This document shows, one piece after another, positions 16,487-27,204 of a DNA stretch of 64,000 nt; the first letter of the stretch is position 1; every line of letters starts with the position of its first letter. The stretch spans positions 496,001 to 560,000 of the forward strand of contig NZ_KI669454.1 of the NCBI RefSeq assembly GCF_000507845.1, read 5' to 3'. Under the pieces are notes generated by a model, which was given only the letters and a program-made list of their open reading frames with translations, was not told where the DNA came from and did not search any database. Origin of the DNA: Helicobacter macacae MIT 99-5501 (lineage in GTDB: Bacteria > Campylobacterota > Campylobacteria > Campylobacterales > Helicobacteraceae). The position numbers were made by a program, and so were the translations under genes.

Positions 16487-17794
16487 CTATGTGGTGCTTT
16501 TGTGATATGTGGTAGTGTATTCATCGTCAAACAAGCCCAAAATATTGGGGATTTTAATCGCTTCATCAAACTGCCTTTTTCCGAAAATTTTTAGGCAAAA
16601 TTGTAGCATATCATCAAAAACACTCGCACAAAAAGCGTGGTATTTTTGGGTGTGTGCTAAATCTTTTGCATTTGCAAAATCCACAGAATCTGTGGTGCTA
16701 GAATTGATAAGATTTGCAGGCATATATAGCAAGTATGCGTGCAAAAACACGCGCGGGGCAAATGTCTTTGAATGCTCTAAAAGCAATGCCCTAGATTCTT
16801 TTTTCATTGACTCTAGGCTAAAGCCATAGGTTGTGTCATAGAGAATGTGGCGATTTAGCTTTTCTAGGTGGGTGCGGATTTGATGAGTGCGCCCTGTGTA
16901 GAGCTTGGCAGCTATGAGGGTTATACCATTTGCTTGATTGCTTAGCAGGGGAGCAAATTCACTTTTGGCATAGCGAGCACTTTGGAGTAGATTTTGTGGT
17001 GCGTTATGAAAGCTATCTATGTTTGCCATTTTTAGGCGGTTTTTGGGGTGGCGAGCGATTTTGGATTCTATGATTACACGCTCTTTTAGGGGGGAATCTA
17101 TGAGGGCTAGATAGTATCGCCCGATATTTTTTGCCTTTAGCTCACTGCTTAAAATCGCGTGTGAAGCGTTGTTTTTGGCAATGATGATAGCTCCGCTTGT
17201 TTGTTTATCTAGTCTGTGGACTATGCCAGCTCTTTGTTCTCCTGCAAGGTTTGATAGCATTATGTTGTTTTCTTTTAGCCAATCCACAAGGGTTGGCTCT
17301 TTTAGGCTTGGTGCGCTATGGACGCACAAAAATGGTGTCTTGCTAAGAATCATAAAATCACTATTTTCATAAATTCGCTCAATGTGAATATTTTGGTGTT
17401 GGCTTGATTTTGGGCGTGGCTTTGTGGCACTTGGGTTTGCGGCATTTGAGAGAGTAAAATCAGTGGATTTTGCGCTCTCACCTATGGAATCTATGGTGCT
17501 AAAATCTGTGGTAGCACAATCAGGGGTAGAATCTTGCTTTTTTATGTGGATTTTGTCGTTTTCTTTTAGGAGGATTCCCCCTTTTTTGCAGGGTTTATTA
17601 TTTAGACTGACAAGCCCTTTTTTGATTAGATTTAGGACTTGTGATTTGCTTGTGTTTAGGGATTTTGTGAGGTATTCATCAAGGCGGATTTTATCGCTTT
17701 TATCTATTTCATCACTGATTTTATCTTTGTTTTGAGCTATCTTAGTGTGTGTAGTTGCTTTAGAATCTAGCTCATTTTGTAGAAATATTTGCAT
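16487..17794 (-). CDS. RluA/RluD-type pseudouridine synthase with S4 domain
   Basis: Isomerises uridine in ribosomal RNA. Residues about 35-88 form an S4 RNA-binding domain (IRLDEYLTKSLNTSKSQVLNLI). The catalytic motif HRLDKQTSG is at 193-201 with Asp196 as nucleophile, followed by TGRTHQIRTHL. The ATG at 17794 is chosen because AAGGA stands seven nt before it; the longer open frame upstream would overlap the divergent ABC gene. Residues about 95-135 are a Ser/Thr-rich linker. Whether it acts like RluD or RluC cannot be read from sequence. Confidence 0.92.
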   Translation of the reverse strand: MQIFLQNELDSKATTHTKIAQNKDKISDEIDKSDKIRLDEYLTKSLNTSKSQVLNLIKKGLVSLNNKPCKKGGILLKENDKIHIKKQDSTPDCATTDFSTIDSIGESAKSTDFTLSNAANPSATKPRPKSSQHQNIHIERIYENSDFMILSKTPFLCVHSAPSLKEPTLVDWLKENNIMLSNLAGEQRAGIVHRLDKQTSGAIIIAKNNASHAILSSELKAKNIGRYYLALIDSPLKERVIIESKIARHPKNRLKMANIDSFHNAPQNLLQSARYAKSEFAPLLSNQANGITLIAAKLYTGRTHQIRTHLEKLNRHILYDTTYGFSLESMKKESRALLLEHSKTFAPRVFLHAYLLYMPANLINSSTTDSVDFANAKDLAHTQKYHAFCASVFDDMLQFCLKIFGKRQFDEAIKIPNILGLFDDEYTTTYHKSTT

Positions 17795-17852
17795 ATTTTT
17801 ATCCTTAAAAACGCATTTATTAAGTCTTTTTGTTGTTTTAGATTTTGCGCGC

Positions 17853-17858
17853 ATTATA
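17853..17858 (-). promoter_or_regulatory. -10 box of the pseudouridine synthase gene
   Basis: TATAAT on the minus strand in a GCTATAATGCG context, about 60 nt before the ATG at 17794. It lies back to back with the promoter at 17891-17896. Confidence 0.5.
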
Positions 17859-17890
17859 GCAATTTTTGGGGTATTTTTACGCAAAGTCGC

Positions 17891-17896
17891 TATAAT
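17891..17896 (+). promoter_or_regulatory. -10 box of the ABC transporter genes
   Basis: TATAAT on the plus strand, about 75 nt before the ATG at 17970. With the minus-strand box at 17853-17858 it makes a divergent promoter pair. Confidence 0.5.
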
Positions 17897-17969
17897 GTCG
17901 CCTTTTTGGCAGCGCATATTTTGTAGGATATATTTTGCGCTAATTTCGGCGATATATTTCGGAGAAAAA

Positions 17970-18758
17970 ATGCTACTAAACATACAAAATCTAACGAAAT
18001 TTTATGGCACAAAACTCGCGCTTGATAGCGTATCTCTAAACTTGCAAGAGGGCAAGATAGTGGGGCTTTTGGGTCCAAATGGCAGTGGAAAAACCACGCT
18101 TATAAAAGTGCTTTTGGGGCTGCTAAAGCAATATAGCGGGGAGGTGAAGTTTTGTGATAAGCCAATCGATGATATGGCAAAGGCGCATATTGCGTATTTG
18201 CCTGATAAAAACCATATCCCATTGCATTGGAATCTAAAATGGGCTTTTGAGTTTTTTGGTGATTTTTTTGACGATTTTGACTATGAGCGGGCGGGGGATT
18301 TGAGTGAAAGGCTAAAGCTAGATACAAAATCTAAGATAAAGACTTTTTCAAAAGGAGGTAGAGAAAAAGTCGCTCTGCTTTTGACACTTGCAAGAAAGGC
18401 TAGGCTTTATATATTTGATGAGCCAATAGCAGGAGTAGACCCTGTGGCTCGAGAAGAGGTGTTTTCTCTCATAATGAGGTATTGCAAAAATAGCCAAGAT
18501 ACTTCACTAGAATCTTTGCCAAGTAACCCAAATGAGCCAAATGGCTCAAATGGACATATTAGTGCGAAATCTGGCAAAGACTACAATCCCTCCGTGCTTA
18601 TTGCTACGCATCTTATCTATGATGTCGAGCAGATTTTAGATGAGGCGATATTTTTGTCTTATGGTAAGGTTTTGGCACACAAGTCTGTGGCTGATTTTAC
18701 GCGAAATGGGCGTGAAAATCCTATCAATTTAGAGCAGGCTTTTAAAGAGGCTTTTTAG
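17970..18758 (+). CDS. ABC transporter ATP-binding protein
   Basis: A 262-aa ATPase with Walker A GPNGSGKT (residues 35-42), a non-canonical signature SKGGREKV (about 127-134) and Walker B LYIFDEP (146-152), then an H-loop ATHLIYDVEQ. The signature and the D-loop VDPVAREEV resemble the YtrB/NatA-like exporter group. A Ser/Asn/Pro-rich insertion sits at about residues 175-205. ATG 17970 follows GGAG; longer readings upstream run into the divergent promoter. It pairs with the permease 90 nt downstream. The substrate is unknown. Confidence 0.9.
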   Translation: MLLNIQNLTKFYGTKLALDSVSLNLQEGKIVGLLGPNGSGKTTLIKVLLGLLKQYSGEVKFCDKPIDDMAKAHIAYLPDKNHIPLHWNLKWAFEFFGDFFDDFDYERAGDLSERLKLDTKSKIKTFSKGGREKVALLLTLARKARLYIFDEPIAGVDPVAREEVFSLIMRYCKNSQDTSLESLPSNPNEPNGSNGHISAKSGKDYNPSVLIATHLIYDVEQILDEAIFLSYGKVLAHKSVADFTRNGRENPINLEQAFKEAF

Positions 18759-18848
18759 AGTGTTTTAAAAGCGCGTTTGAAGGTGTGTTGATAGCGCAGA
18801 AATCTCATAAAATATTTGTAGATTTTATATGTTTAAGGAGTGTTGCAA

Positions 18849-19730
18849 ATGAGGAATCTACTAAAGTATGAAATCAAAGAGGGGTTTTTCCCATACTTGG
18901 TTATGGGGGTGGTGTTTTGTGTGGCTGTGGTGGGGATTGTAGTGATGATAAAACTTGGAAATGGGCAATATATTTTTACTTCTCCTAGCGATTTGCTTTT
19001 TGTCGCAGTATTTGGTGAGATTTGCTGGTTTTTGCTGATTTTTAGCGTGGTTGGATTTGGCGTGGTGCAAGTGATAAATATCATAAATGCTTTTGGAAAG
19101 AATCTTTTTGGTGTGTATGGGTATTTGCTTTTTTGTCTGCCTTTGGGGGTTGATAGGATTTTGCTATCAAAGGTGCTTGGGTGCTTTATTTTAATCGGTG
19201 CTAGTTTTGTGTATTGTGCTGTGCTTGGATTTGGTGCGTTTGTGTATATTTCAGATTTTAGGTTGCTAGGAGCAGTTGGCGAATTTTTTGAGCGACTTAG
19301 TCGTGTGGATTTGGGGGTTAGTATGGCATTTTTTGCTATACATTTGTCGTATTATCTTTGCAAGATTCTTGAGTTTTTGTTGCAGATTTTGCTTACTTTG
19401 GCGGTGCTTAATTTTTTGCGCGTTTCAAGTTTTCGCTCTGGGGTTGGGATTGGCATTTTTATAGGGATTTCTATTATGACAAGTATCATAGGGGCTTCGT
19501 GCAATGAGGTTTTAAGCATCATAGGGATTTTGCCTTTAAGCACTTCAATGAATGGTTTTTGGGATTCTTTTTCACTATTTTCTATCCAAAGGGATAATTT
19601 TTTAGACTTTATGAAAGATTCTCTTAGAATCTCGCTTGTGATTTATAATATTTTTTCTTATATTGTTACGAGTTTGGCTTATTATTTGCTTGCTAGATAT
19701 TTGATTGTGAGAAAACTTGAGCTTGAGTGA
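18849..19730 (+). CDS. ABC-2 type membrane permease
   Basis: A 293-aa hydrophobic protein with about six TM segments (for example FFPYLVMGVVFCVAVVGIVV, LLFVAVFGEICWFLLIFSVV and the C-terminal IFSYIVTSLAYYLLARYL). It is the partner of the ATPase upstream. ATG 18849 has AAGGAG eight nt before it; a GTG at 18840 would overlap that site. The pair forms a two-gene exporter; no substrate can be inferred from neighbours. Confidence 0.82.
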   Translation: MRNLLKYEIKEGFFPYLVMGVVFCVAVVGIVVMIKLGNGQYIFTSPSDLLFVAVFGEICWFLLIFSVVGFGVVQVINIINAFGKNLFGVYGYLLFCLPLGVDRILLSKVLGCFILIGASFVYCAVLGFGAFVYISDFRLLGAVGEFFERLSRVDLGVSMAFFAIHLSYYLCKILEFLLQILLTLAVLNFLRVSSFRSGVGIGIFIGISIMTSIIGASCNEVLSIIGILPLSTSMNGFWDSFSLFSIQRDNFLDFMKDSLRISLVIYNIFSYIVTSLAYYLLARYLIVRKLELE

Positions 19731-20037
19731 TTCTTATTTTGATATTTTGGCTGATATTTTGGGTGGTTGTGTAAAATTTTGGAGGAAATTTAAAAAAGTG
19801 CAAGGCTACAAAACAAAGCAAAAAAGGGCTAATTTTTGTGATTTTGCGTGCTAATGTTTTGCCTAATTTTTTAGATTGCAAGCAAAGTTTTGTGTGCTTT
19901 AGGGCTTTTGGAGTGCAAAAATTACTCTAAAATGCCTAAAAACCTTGACAACAAAAAAGCAAAAGTGCTATAATCCCTCGCAATGCCGATTCTTTATGGT
20001 TGGAATCGACCAAATTCCTAAGTCAAGGATATTTATT
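19731..20037. other. intergenic region with promoter
   Basis: No gene is seen. The region holds the strong promoter at 19945-19974 and a leader of about 57 nt for the LPP20-like gene, which includes a weak 5-bp stem (GATTC/GAATC). Confidence 0.5.
19945..19974 (+). promoter_or_regulatory. near-consensus sigma-70 promoter
   Basis: TTGACA at 19945-19950 and TATAAT at 19969-19974, both perfect, separated by 18 nt. This is the best housekeeping promoter in the window and suggests high expression of the following gene. Confidence 0.8.
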
Positions 20038-20610
20038 ATGAAACAAATGCTTAAGGAACTAGGCTTGAGGGTGGGGACTGCCTTTTTTGCCGCAGGGTTG
20101 GTGTTTGCTTCGCAATCTTTTGCTGCGACAGATGATGATGACGAAGATGATGAAGAAGAGTATGATGAAGAGGAAGATGAAGAAGTAGATGAGGACGAAA
20201 GCCCAAGCACCACAAGTGTGCCTGCTTCTAGTCCTAGAGGTTCGGGAGCGGCTAGGAGTGGTTTGCCCGCTGATTTTCCTAAGGAAAACGAGATTATAGA
20301 AATTGAGGTGGTGGGCATAGGAGTTGCCCCTGCTGATTGTTGCACGCCTGCGCAGGCTGTGGCTATGGCGAAGCGTTCGGCGATAGTTGATGGCTATCGG
20401 CAGCTCGGCGAACAAATGTATGGTATCAAAATCAGCTCAACTGATACGGTGCATAATATGGTGCTTAAAAATTCTCGTGTCAAAACGCGTGTAAATGCTG
20501 TGATACGCGGAGCACAAGTGCGAGATAGCGCGTGCAAAGAGGGGATATGCCAAGTCAATATGGAGCTAAAGCTAGATAGTCGCGTGTGGTCTAGGATTTT
20601 TGGATTTTAG
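20038..20610 (+). CDS. exported LPP20-like protein with an acidic tract
   Basis: A 190-aa protein with a signal peptide (cut likely after ASQSFA), directly followed by about 24 residues that are almost all Asp and Glu, then a Ser/Pro linker, then a domain of about 110 residues. The domain (AVAMAKRSAIVDGYRQLGEQ, then RVKTRVNAVIRGAQV and ICQVNMELKL) resembles the LPP20/FlgO-type envelope proteins of Campylobacterota. Unlike LPP20 there is no lipobox, so it should be periplasmic. ATG 20038 follows AAGGA by eight nt. The role of the acidic tract is unknown; it could bind cations or basic partners. Confidence 0.8.
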   Translation: MKQMLKELGLRVGTAFFAAGLVFASQSFAATDDDDEDDEEEYDEEEDEEVDEDESPSTTSVPASSPRGSGAARSGLPADFPKENEIIEIEVVGIGVAPADCCTPAQAVAMAKRSAIVDGYRQLGEQMYGIKISSTDTVHNMVLKNSRVKTRVNAVIRGAQVRDSACKEGICQVNMELKLDSRVWSRIFGF

Positions 20611-20723
20611 GTAGCTTTTTTTGGTGGGGGGTGCAGGAAGCGTTTTTAGTAGTCTTTTTGTGTTTGTGGCTTTTAAAAAAGTCATCTTTACATTTGAAGA
20701 GATTCTTTTTCAAAGTAAATATT

Positions 20724-21992
20724 CTAGTAAAACCGCTTTATGACACATTCTAGTGCATTTTGATATTTTAGCTTTTTTTGTAGCGAAAAAGCATAGAGTG
20801 GTTTTCGCATTTTCTTTGGTATATGTGCCTTTCTAGCAAACTCTCTAAAATCTTTTGGCAATGCTTCTGCCCCACTTGTCTCATCTATCACGCTCATAAG
20901 GATATACATTTTTGATTCAGTGTCCAAAGAATCGCTTACAAAAATGCTAGTAATATTCTCTAACATAAAGCCATTTGTTTTTTTGCTAGATTTGATTAGA
21001 TGATTTTTTGTGGTGTGGTTTTTTGCCATATTCGTTGTCTTGCTTTGCCTGCCCACTTCGCAGGAAAACCCACAGCGCACAATCTCTTCTCTTTGGCTAA
21101 AAGACAGCACATAGCCACATTGCTTGGCTAGCATATCTATGCAGTGAAGTGCTTCAAGCGTGTTTTTTGCGCTTACCACCCAAAATCCTCCAAAATCTTT
21201 GATTTCCCCACTATATAGCGCGTTTTTTTCGCCCTCAAGGATAGCAAAGCTTTTTTGCAATCCTTTGCCAAAGCACTCCACAAATTCATTTGCAAATCGC
21301 ATACGCACAAAGTTGCGCTTATAGCTGCTATCTGTATTGCTAGAATCCTCAAAAAATTTTAGTCCTAGCTCTTTGCAAAATTCTAAAATCTCGCTCTTTT
21401 TTAGCAAAAGCATCGGACGGATAATAGCATAGCTTACTTCCTTTTTCACGAGCCCTTTTTGTCGTTTTTCTAGACTTTCAAACCCTAGCATAGTGCCAAG
21501 CCCAGCTCCCTTGCCAAGCTGCATAAGTAGCCACTCAACCCTATCATTAAAATGATGAGCCAAAAGCAGATTTTCATACCCCAAACGCGCTATAATCTCT
21601 TCAAAAAATTCATAGCGAAATTCCCGCGCATTTGCTTCAAAGTTTGACTTGATTTTGGGACATTTTTTTACAAAGCATTGTTTGTGGTATGTTTTTGCCA
21701 ATGCTAGGGCATACTTTACTTCAGCTTTGCTTTGCTCCCTCACGCCATAATCTATGATAGCTATATCAAATTCTACACGATTTTTAAGTAGCAAAAAAAA
21801 TAACGCCACAGAATCAGGACCACCCGAAAAAGCAAGGAGGTTTTTGCAAGATTTTGGACTTTTCTCATTGCTTGATTTTTTGTTTTTTTTTGTGGGGTTT
21901 TTTGCGCTTATTTCTTGTGATTTTTGCTTTAGCGTGTCTATGTGGGCGAGCTTGGATATTATTTTATTTAGCATACTTGAGTGTTTCTCCAT
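20724..21992 (-). CDS. tilS: tRNA(Ile)-lysidine synthase
   Basis: Attaches lysine to C34 of tRNA-Ile so that it reads AUA. The PP-loop SGGPDS sits in LLAFSGGPDSVALFFLL, and the family segment LLLAHHFNDRVEWLLMQLGKGAGLGTM follows, with the tRNA-binding NTDSSYKRNFVRMRF. The C-terminal part is long and weakly conserved. The start is uncertain: ATG 21992 is used, ATG 21974 (with GGAG 12 nt before) and a TTG at 22058 are alternatives. It is convergent with the LPP20-like gene. Confidence 0.9.
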   Translation of the reverse strand: MEKHSSMLNKIISKLAHIDTLKQKSQEISAKNPTKKNKKSSNEKSPKSCKNLLAFSGGPDSVALFFLLLKNRVEFDIAIIDYGVREQSKAEVKYALALAKTYHKQCFVKKCPKIKSNFEANAREFRYEFFEEIIARLGYENLLLAHHFNDRVEWLLMQLGKGAGLGTMLGFESLEKRQKGLVKKEVSYAIIRPMLLLKKSEILEFCKELGLKFFEDSSNTDSSYKRNFVRMRFANEFVECFGKGLQKSFAILEGEKNALYSGEIKDFGGFWVVSAKNTLEALHCIDMLAKQCGYVLSFSQREEIVRCGFSCEVGRQSKTTNMAKNHTTKNHLIKSSKKTNGFMLENITSIFVSDSLDTESKMYILMSVIDETSGAEALPKDFREFARKAHIPKKMRKPLYAFSLQKKLKYQNALECVIKRFY

Positions 21993-22212
21993 AAGTGTTT
22001 TGAAAGTGCTTTTAATTGGCTTTTGCGTGATTATTCCGACTTTGTGGCAAATCGACAAAGAGTAAAACTACAAAAATCAAGCAAACAAAAAAGATTCCAA
22101 GCATTTTATTTGAGCCAATACTTGCAAAAGCCCTAAAATCTCGCAAAATCTTAAATCAAGCCCCTACAAAATAAACCATAACTTTTATTCACTTCGTAGG
22201 ACTTTTGCTTAA

Positions 22213-23100
<888 letters not shown>

Positions 23101-23454
23101 TCCGCTAGTATCATCGTGGCTAAAAATCCGATATAAAATCTAGCTAGATTTTATAGCAAAATCACAAAAACCAAATCATAGCTTGTAGCCCACACACTAG
23201 CTTTTGTTGGCTTTTTGTGCTAGGTTTTATCTAGTTGCGTTACCATTGTGCTAGGCATTTTGGGCTTGGGATTTTGATTGAAATCATTTATAAAATCTTT
23301 ACAAAAATGAAGTTTTAAATTTGCCAGATTTGGAAAATCAAATCTTTAAGCAATGTTTGGAGGGGTTTAAACTGATTTTAGATTTGATTTTGATACAATT
23401 TTGGTTTTTAGCAATCTAAGAAGCATATTTAAATTCAAAACACAAGGAGTATGA
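23101..23454. other. intergenic region upstream of nhaA
   Basis: No gene or conspicuous structure apart from the nhaA promoter at 23394-23399. Confidence 0.5.
23394..23399 (+). promoter_or_regulatory. -10 box of nhaA
   Basis: TACAAT preceded by TGA, about 55 nt before the nhaA ATG; AAGGAG stands before the start codon. Confidence 0.45.
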
Positions 23455-24906
23455 ATGGAGAGGCTAGGAAGCAGGAGCGATAGGATAGAAGCACACGGCT
23501 TGCGCGAAGTTTTTGCAAGCTTTTTGAAAAACGAAGCATTAGGTGGGATAATCCTATTTTTTGCAGCACTCGTAGCGATGATAGTGGCAAACTCGCCTTT
23601 AAGCGAGCATTATTTCAACTTTTGGCACATAAGACTTGGAGTAGAAGCACAAGGACTTATCCACGCTTTTCCAAACGCGTCTTGGCTAGAATCTTTAAGC
23701 GCACACTCGCTTGGATTTGGCGCAGAAGATGGTAGCTTTTTTGTGGGCTTTAGCATTCATCAGTGGATAAGCGATGTGCTTATGTCGGTGTTTTTTCTTA
23801 TGGTTGGGCTAGAAATCAAGCGCGAAGTAGTCGCAGGAGAGCTAGCTAGCTTCAAAAAAGCGATTTTCCCTGCACTTGCCGCACTTGGAGGTATGATTGT
23901 CCCGGGGATTATTTATTTTACACTAAATGCAGGCACACCTAGTGCACACGGATTTGGGATACCTATGGCGACAGACATTGCCTTTGCACTTGGGGTGATA
24001 ATGCTACTAAAAAGCCGTGTGCCTATGGCTCTAAAGGTATTTTTGGTTACACTTGCTGTGGTTGATGACTTGGGCGCGATAGTTGTCATAGCGATATTTT
24101 ATGCGAGTGGCTTGCACTTGGGGTGGCTTTTTTTGGCAGTGCTACTGCTTTGTGGACTTATTGCGCTAAATAAATTTGGCATAAAATCTCTTACGCCTTA
24201 TCTTTGTGTGGGTGTGCTTTTGTGGTTTGCGGTGCATTATAGTGGTATCCACGCTACGATTGCAGCAGTGGCAGTGGCGTTTTGCATCCCTGTGAGACCT
24301 AAGATTTCGTTTGCAGAATTTGCGCCGCTTGTCAAAGATACGGCGGATAGATTTGATGAAGATGAGGATAACAAAGGCACGCAAAAGTTTTTGAGTGAAT
24401 CTCAAATAGCTAGCTTGCGAGCAATAAAAAATAGTCTAAAATCTGTCCAAAGCCCACTAGGACGACTAGAGAGGGCATTGCAGCCGTGGGCAGCATTTGT
24501 GATAATGCCTCTTTTTGGGTTTGCAAATGCGGGAGTTAGCCTAAGTGGTGCAGATATGGATTTGAGCCATATCTTTAGCGTAGATAAGGTGTTTTTAGGT
24601 GTGGTGCTAGGGCTACTTATCGGCAAGCCTTTGGGGATATTCCTCATCACATTTGTATGTGAAAAAATCGGCATAGCAGCTCGTCCTAGCGGAATCTCTT
24701 GGGTGCAGATTTTGGGAGCTGGAATGCTAGGTGGCATAGGCTTTACGATGTCTATGTTTGTCTCTGATTTAGCTTTCCGAGGGAGTGAGCATTTTGAGAT
24801 AGCGACAAATGTTTCTAAAATCGGTATCCTTAGTGGCTCGATTCTATCTGGGATTGTAGGGGCGGTTTTTTTGCTTTTGGTATCAAAAGTAAAGAAAAAT
24901 ACATAA
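23455..24906 (+). CDS. nhaA: Na+/H+ antiporter NhaA
   Basis: Inner-membrane electrogenic antiporter that expels Na+ for H+ and controls internal pH. The 483-aa protein has about 12 TM segments. The paired transport aspartates are in AVVDDLGA (Asp204, Asp205) and the discontinuous-helix motif is MATDIAFALG (around residue 171). The large loop after residue 300 (DRFDEDEDNKGTQ) is longer than in E. coli NhaA, as known for Helicobacter. C-terminal GGIGFTMSMFVSDLAF is typical. A hairpin follows the gene. Confidence 0.96.
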   Translation: MERLGSRSDRIEAHGLREVFASFLKNEALGGIILFFAALVAMIVANSPLSEHYFNFWHIRLGVEAQGLIHAFPNASWLESLSAHSLGFGAEDGSFFVGFSIHQWISDVLMSVFFLMVGLEIKREVVAGELASFKKAIFPALAALGGMIVPGIIYFTLNAGTPSAHGFGIPMATDIAFALGVIMLLKSRVPMALKVFLVTLAVVDDLGAIVVIAIFYASGLHLGWLFLAVLLLCGLIALNKFGIKSLTPYLCVGVLLWFAVHYSGIHATIAAVAVAFCIPVRPKISFAEFAPLVKDTADRFDEDEDNKGTQKFLSESQIASLRAIKNSLKSVQSPLGRLERALQPWAAFVIMPLFGFANAGVSLSGADMDLSHIFSVDKVFLGVVLGLLIGKPLGIFLITFVCEKIGIAARPSGISWVQILGAGMLGGIGFTMSMFVSDLAFRGSEHFEIATNVSKIGILSGSILSGIVGAVFLLLVSKVKKNT

Positions 24907-24932
24907 AACAAGTGTTACAATAACGAATTTGT

Positions 24933-24970
24933 TTTAAGCGTGTTTGGATTATCAAGCAAACGCGCTTAAA
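24933..24970 (+). terminator. 14-bp hairpin between nhaA and yajC
   Basis: TTTAAGCGTGTTTG (24933-24946) pairs with CAAACGCGCTTAAA (24957-24970) with one G-U pair and a 10-nt loop. There is no U-run after it, so it may be a terminator, an RNA-stability element or an operator in the yajC leader. Confidence 0.45.
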
Positions 24971-25007
24971 TCTATGAAAAATACATTCCACAAACAAAGG
25001 ACACAAA

Positions 25008-25316
25008 ATGGGTAGCAATTTTGGCGAGATTTTTCAAGCACTTATTCCTTTTATCGTGCTTTTTGCAGTGTTTTATTTTTTGCTTATACGCCCGCAGCGC
25101 ACGCAAGCAAAGCGACACAGAGAAATGATAGAATCCCTAAAAAAAGGCGATAAAATCGTATCCACAGGTGGCTTTGTCTGCGAAGTGATGAAAGTAGAGG
25201 ATACATTTTTTAGCGTAAGGCTAAGCGATGATAGCACAGCAAGGCTTTCAAAGGATTTTGTTTCTTTCAAAGTCGATGACAGCGCAGAATCTAGTAGCAC
25301 TCAAGCCAAAAAATAG
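25008..25316 (+). CDS. yajC: preprotein translocase subunit YajC
   Basis: Small inner-membrane partner of SecDF. The 102-aa protein has one TM segment (ALIPFIVLFAVFYFLLIRPQ) and the family motif RPQRTQAKRHREMIESLKKGD, then GDKIVSTGGF. It heads the yajC-secD-secF set on the plus strand; a 177-nt gap without a gene separates it from secD. Confidence 0.96.
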   Translation: MGSNFGEIFQALIPFIVLFAVFYFLLIRPQRTQAKRHREMIESLKKGDKIVSTGGFVCEVMKVEDTFFSVRLSDDSTARLSKDFVSFKVDDSAESSSTQAKK

Positions 25317-25493
25317 CCACTCTTGATAAAAACCTGCTAGCAAAATGAGCAAACAAAAAGTGGCTATGTGCTATGCAAGTGTTGATACGGTGTTGATACA
25401 AGGCTGTGTCGCAATAAGGCAAAGTTAGCAAAGACAATGCAATCAAGGTAACTGCTAGCAAGCAATCACAAATAATCGCAAAAAAGTAATCAA

Positions 25494-27161
25494 ATGAAAC
25501 TAAACAATCCACTAAGTAATCCTAGACTTTTGACATTTATCATAGCCATTATCTTTGGTATAGCCTTTTGTGTGCCTAGCTTTTTTGATACAAAGGGACC
25601 AAAGATTACGCTTGGGCTTGATTTGCAAGGCGGGCTAAATCTACTGCTAGGAGTGGATACTGATGAGGCTATCAAGTCTCGCTATGCTTCTATGGCTTCT
25701 AGCATAGAGTATGAGGCAAGTCAAAAAGATATTTTGCTAAATTCTCTCCAAGCACTTGAATCAAGCGTGGAATTTGACTTGATAGATAGTGATGATACAA
25801 GCGGGCTTAATGATATTTTGGGCGGTATGCGCGGTGTGAAGTATGATTCTAGTGATTTGCACTACACGGTGGTGATGACACCAGAAGAGCTACAAGAAGT
25901 GCGAAATCAAGCCTTAGAGCAAGCCATAGCCACCATTCGCAATCGTTTGAATGAATTTGGACTAGCCGAGCCGAGCGTAACGCGTCAAGGCAGGGATAAT
26001 ATTCTAGTAGAAATCCCCGGGCAAGAAAATCTATCCCAAGAAGAGCGCGTGCGAAATCTCATCTCCAAAGCGTCATTTTTGCAGCTAATGGCAGTCGATG
26101 AGGGAAGCAACTCACGCGTAGAATCTATGAGCGATGTGGAAGCCCAAAGTTTGGGAGATGTTATATTGGAATATGCTGAAACCACCAAAGAAGCAGAATC
26201 TTATAAAAAATACAATCCAAATGGCACACCAAAGCTACTACTAAAAGCTGTGCCGATTTTAGATGGCTCGATGATTACCAACGCTAGAGTGGCGTATGAT
26301 GAAAATAATCGCCCTGCGGTTGCGTTTGAGCTAAATTCTGCGGGTGCAAAGCGATTTGCGGATTTTTCTGGAGCGAGTATCGGCAAGCGAATGGCAATCG
26401 TGCTAGATAACAAAATCTACTCCGCACCAACTATCCAAGCACGGATAAGCTCTAGCGGGCAAATCACGGGGAGTTTTACCCCTGAAGAAGCCACAGATTT
26501 GGCTATCACGCTTCGCTCTGGTGCACTGCCCGCTCCGCTAGCTGTGCTAGAGAAGCGCAGTGTGGGACCAAGTCTTGGGGCTGATTCTATTAGGTATTCT
26601 ATGATGGCATTGATAGGTGGATTTGTGTTGGTGGTGGGATTTATGATAGTGTATTATAGTATGGCAGGTGTCATCGCCTCAAGTGCACTCATCATAAACC
26701 TCGCACTAATCATTGCTGTAATGGCAATCTTTGAAGCGACTTTGACGCTGCCCGGTATGGCTGGAATCGTGCTTACTGTGGGTGTGGCAGTAGATGCAAA
26801 TATCATCATAAATGAACGCATAAGAGAGGGGCTTCGCGCAGGCGAGGGCATAGCCAAATCAATACAAATAGGCTATGTGAACGCTTCTAGGGCGATTTTT
26901 GATTCTAATATCACTTCACTTATCGCTTCTGTCTTGCTATATGCCTATGGCACGGGCGCGATAAAAGGCTTTGCTATTACTACGGGGATTGGGATTTTGG
27001 CTTCTATCATTACGGCTATTATCGGCACGCAGGGGGTTTATCAAGCATTGCTTCCATATTTGGCAAAAAGTGAAAGAATGGGATTTTGGTTTGGGGTTAG
27101 CTACCCTACAAAGTCCAATAGCGTAAAATCTAGCATCGCGCAATCTAGCGCAAAGTCTTAA
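25494..27161 (+). CDS. secD: protein translocase subunit SecD
   Basis: With SecF it uses the proton gradient to help release proteins on the periplasmic side. The 555-aa protein has an N-terminal TM, the [16 protein letters not shown] motif, a large periplasmic domain with [10 protein letters not shown] near its end, and five C-terminal TM segments including [29 protein letters not shown]. secF follows 43 nt later. Confidence 0.97.
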   Translation: MKLNNPLSNPRLLTFIIAIIFGIAFCVPSFFDTKGPKITLGLDLQGGLNLLLGVDTDEAIKSRYASMASSIEYEASQKDILLNSLQALESSVEFDLIDSDDTSGLNDILGGMRGVKYDSSDLHYTVVMTPEELQEVRNQALEQAIATIRNRLNEFGLAEPSVTRQGRDNILVEIPGQENLSQEERVRNLISKASFLQLMAVDEGSNSRVESMSDVEAQSLGDVILEYAETTKEAESYKKYNPNGTPKLLLKAVPILDGSMITNARVAYDENNRPAVAFELNSAGAKRFADFSGASIGKRMAIVLDNKIYSAPTIQARISSSGQITGSFTPEEATDLAITLRSGALPAPLAVLEKRSVGPSLGADSIRYSMMALIGGFVLVVGFMIVYYSMAGVIASSALIINLALIIAVMAIFEATLTLPGMAGIVLTVGVAVDANIIINERIREGLRAGEGIAKSIQIGYVNASRAIFDSNITSLIASVLLYAYGTGAIKGFAITTGIGILASIITAIIGTQGVYQALLPYLAKSERMGFWFGVSYPTKSNSVKSSIAQSSAKS

Positions 27162-27204
27162 GCAACGCAATAAAGCACAAAAATCTTAAGCAAAGGCATA
27201 TCAA

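Noticed and set aside
19968..20415. Ser-rich open frames opposite the LPP20-like gene
   Set aside because: They are the complement of the Asp/Glu codon run and have no start signals.
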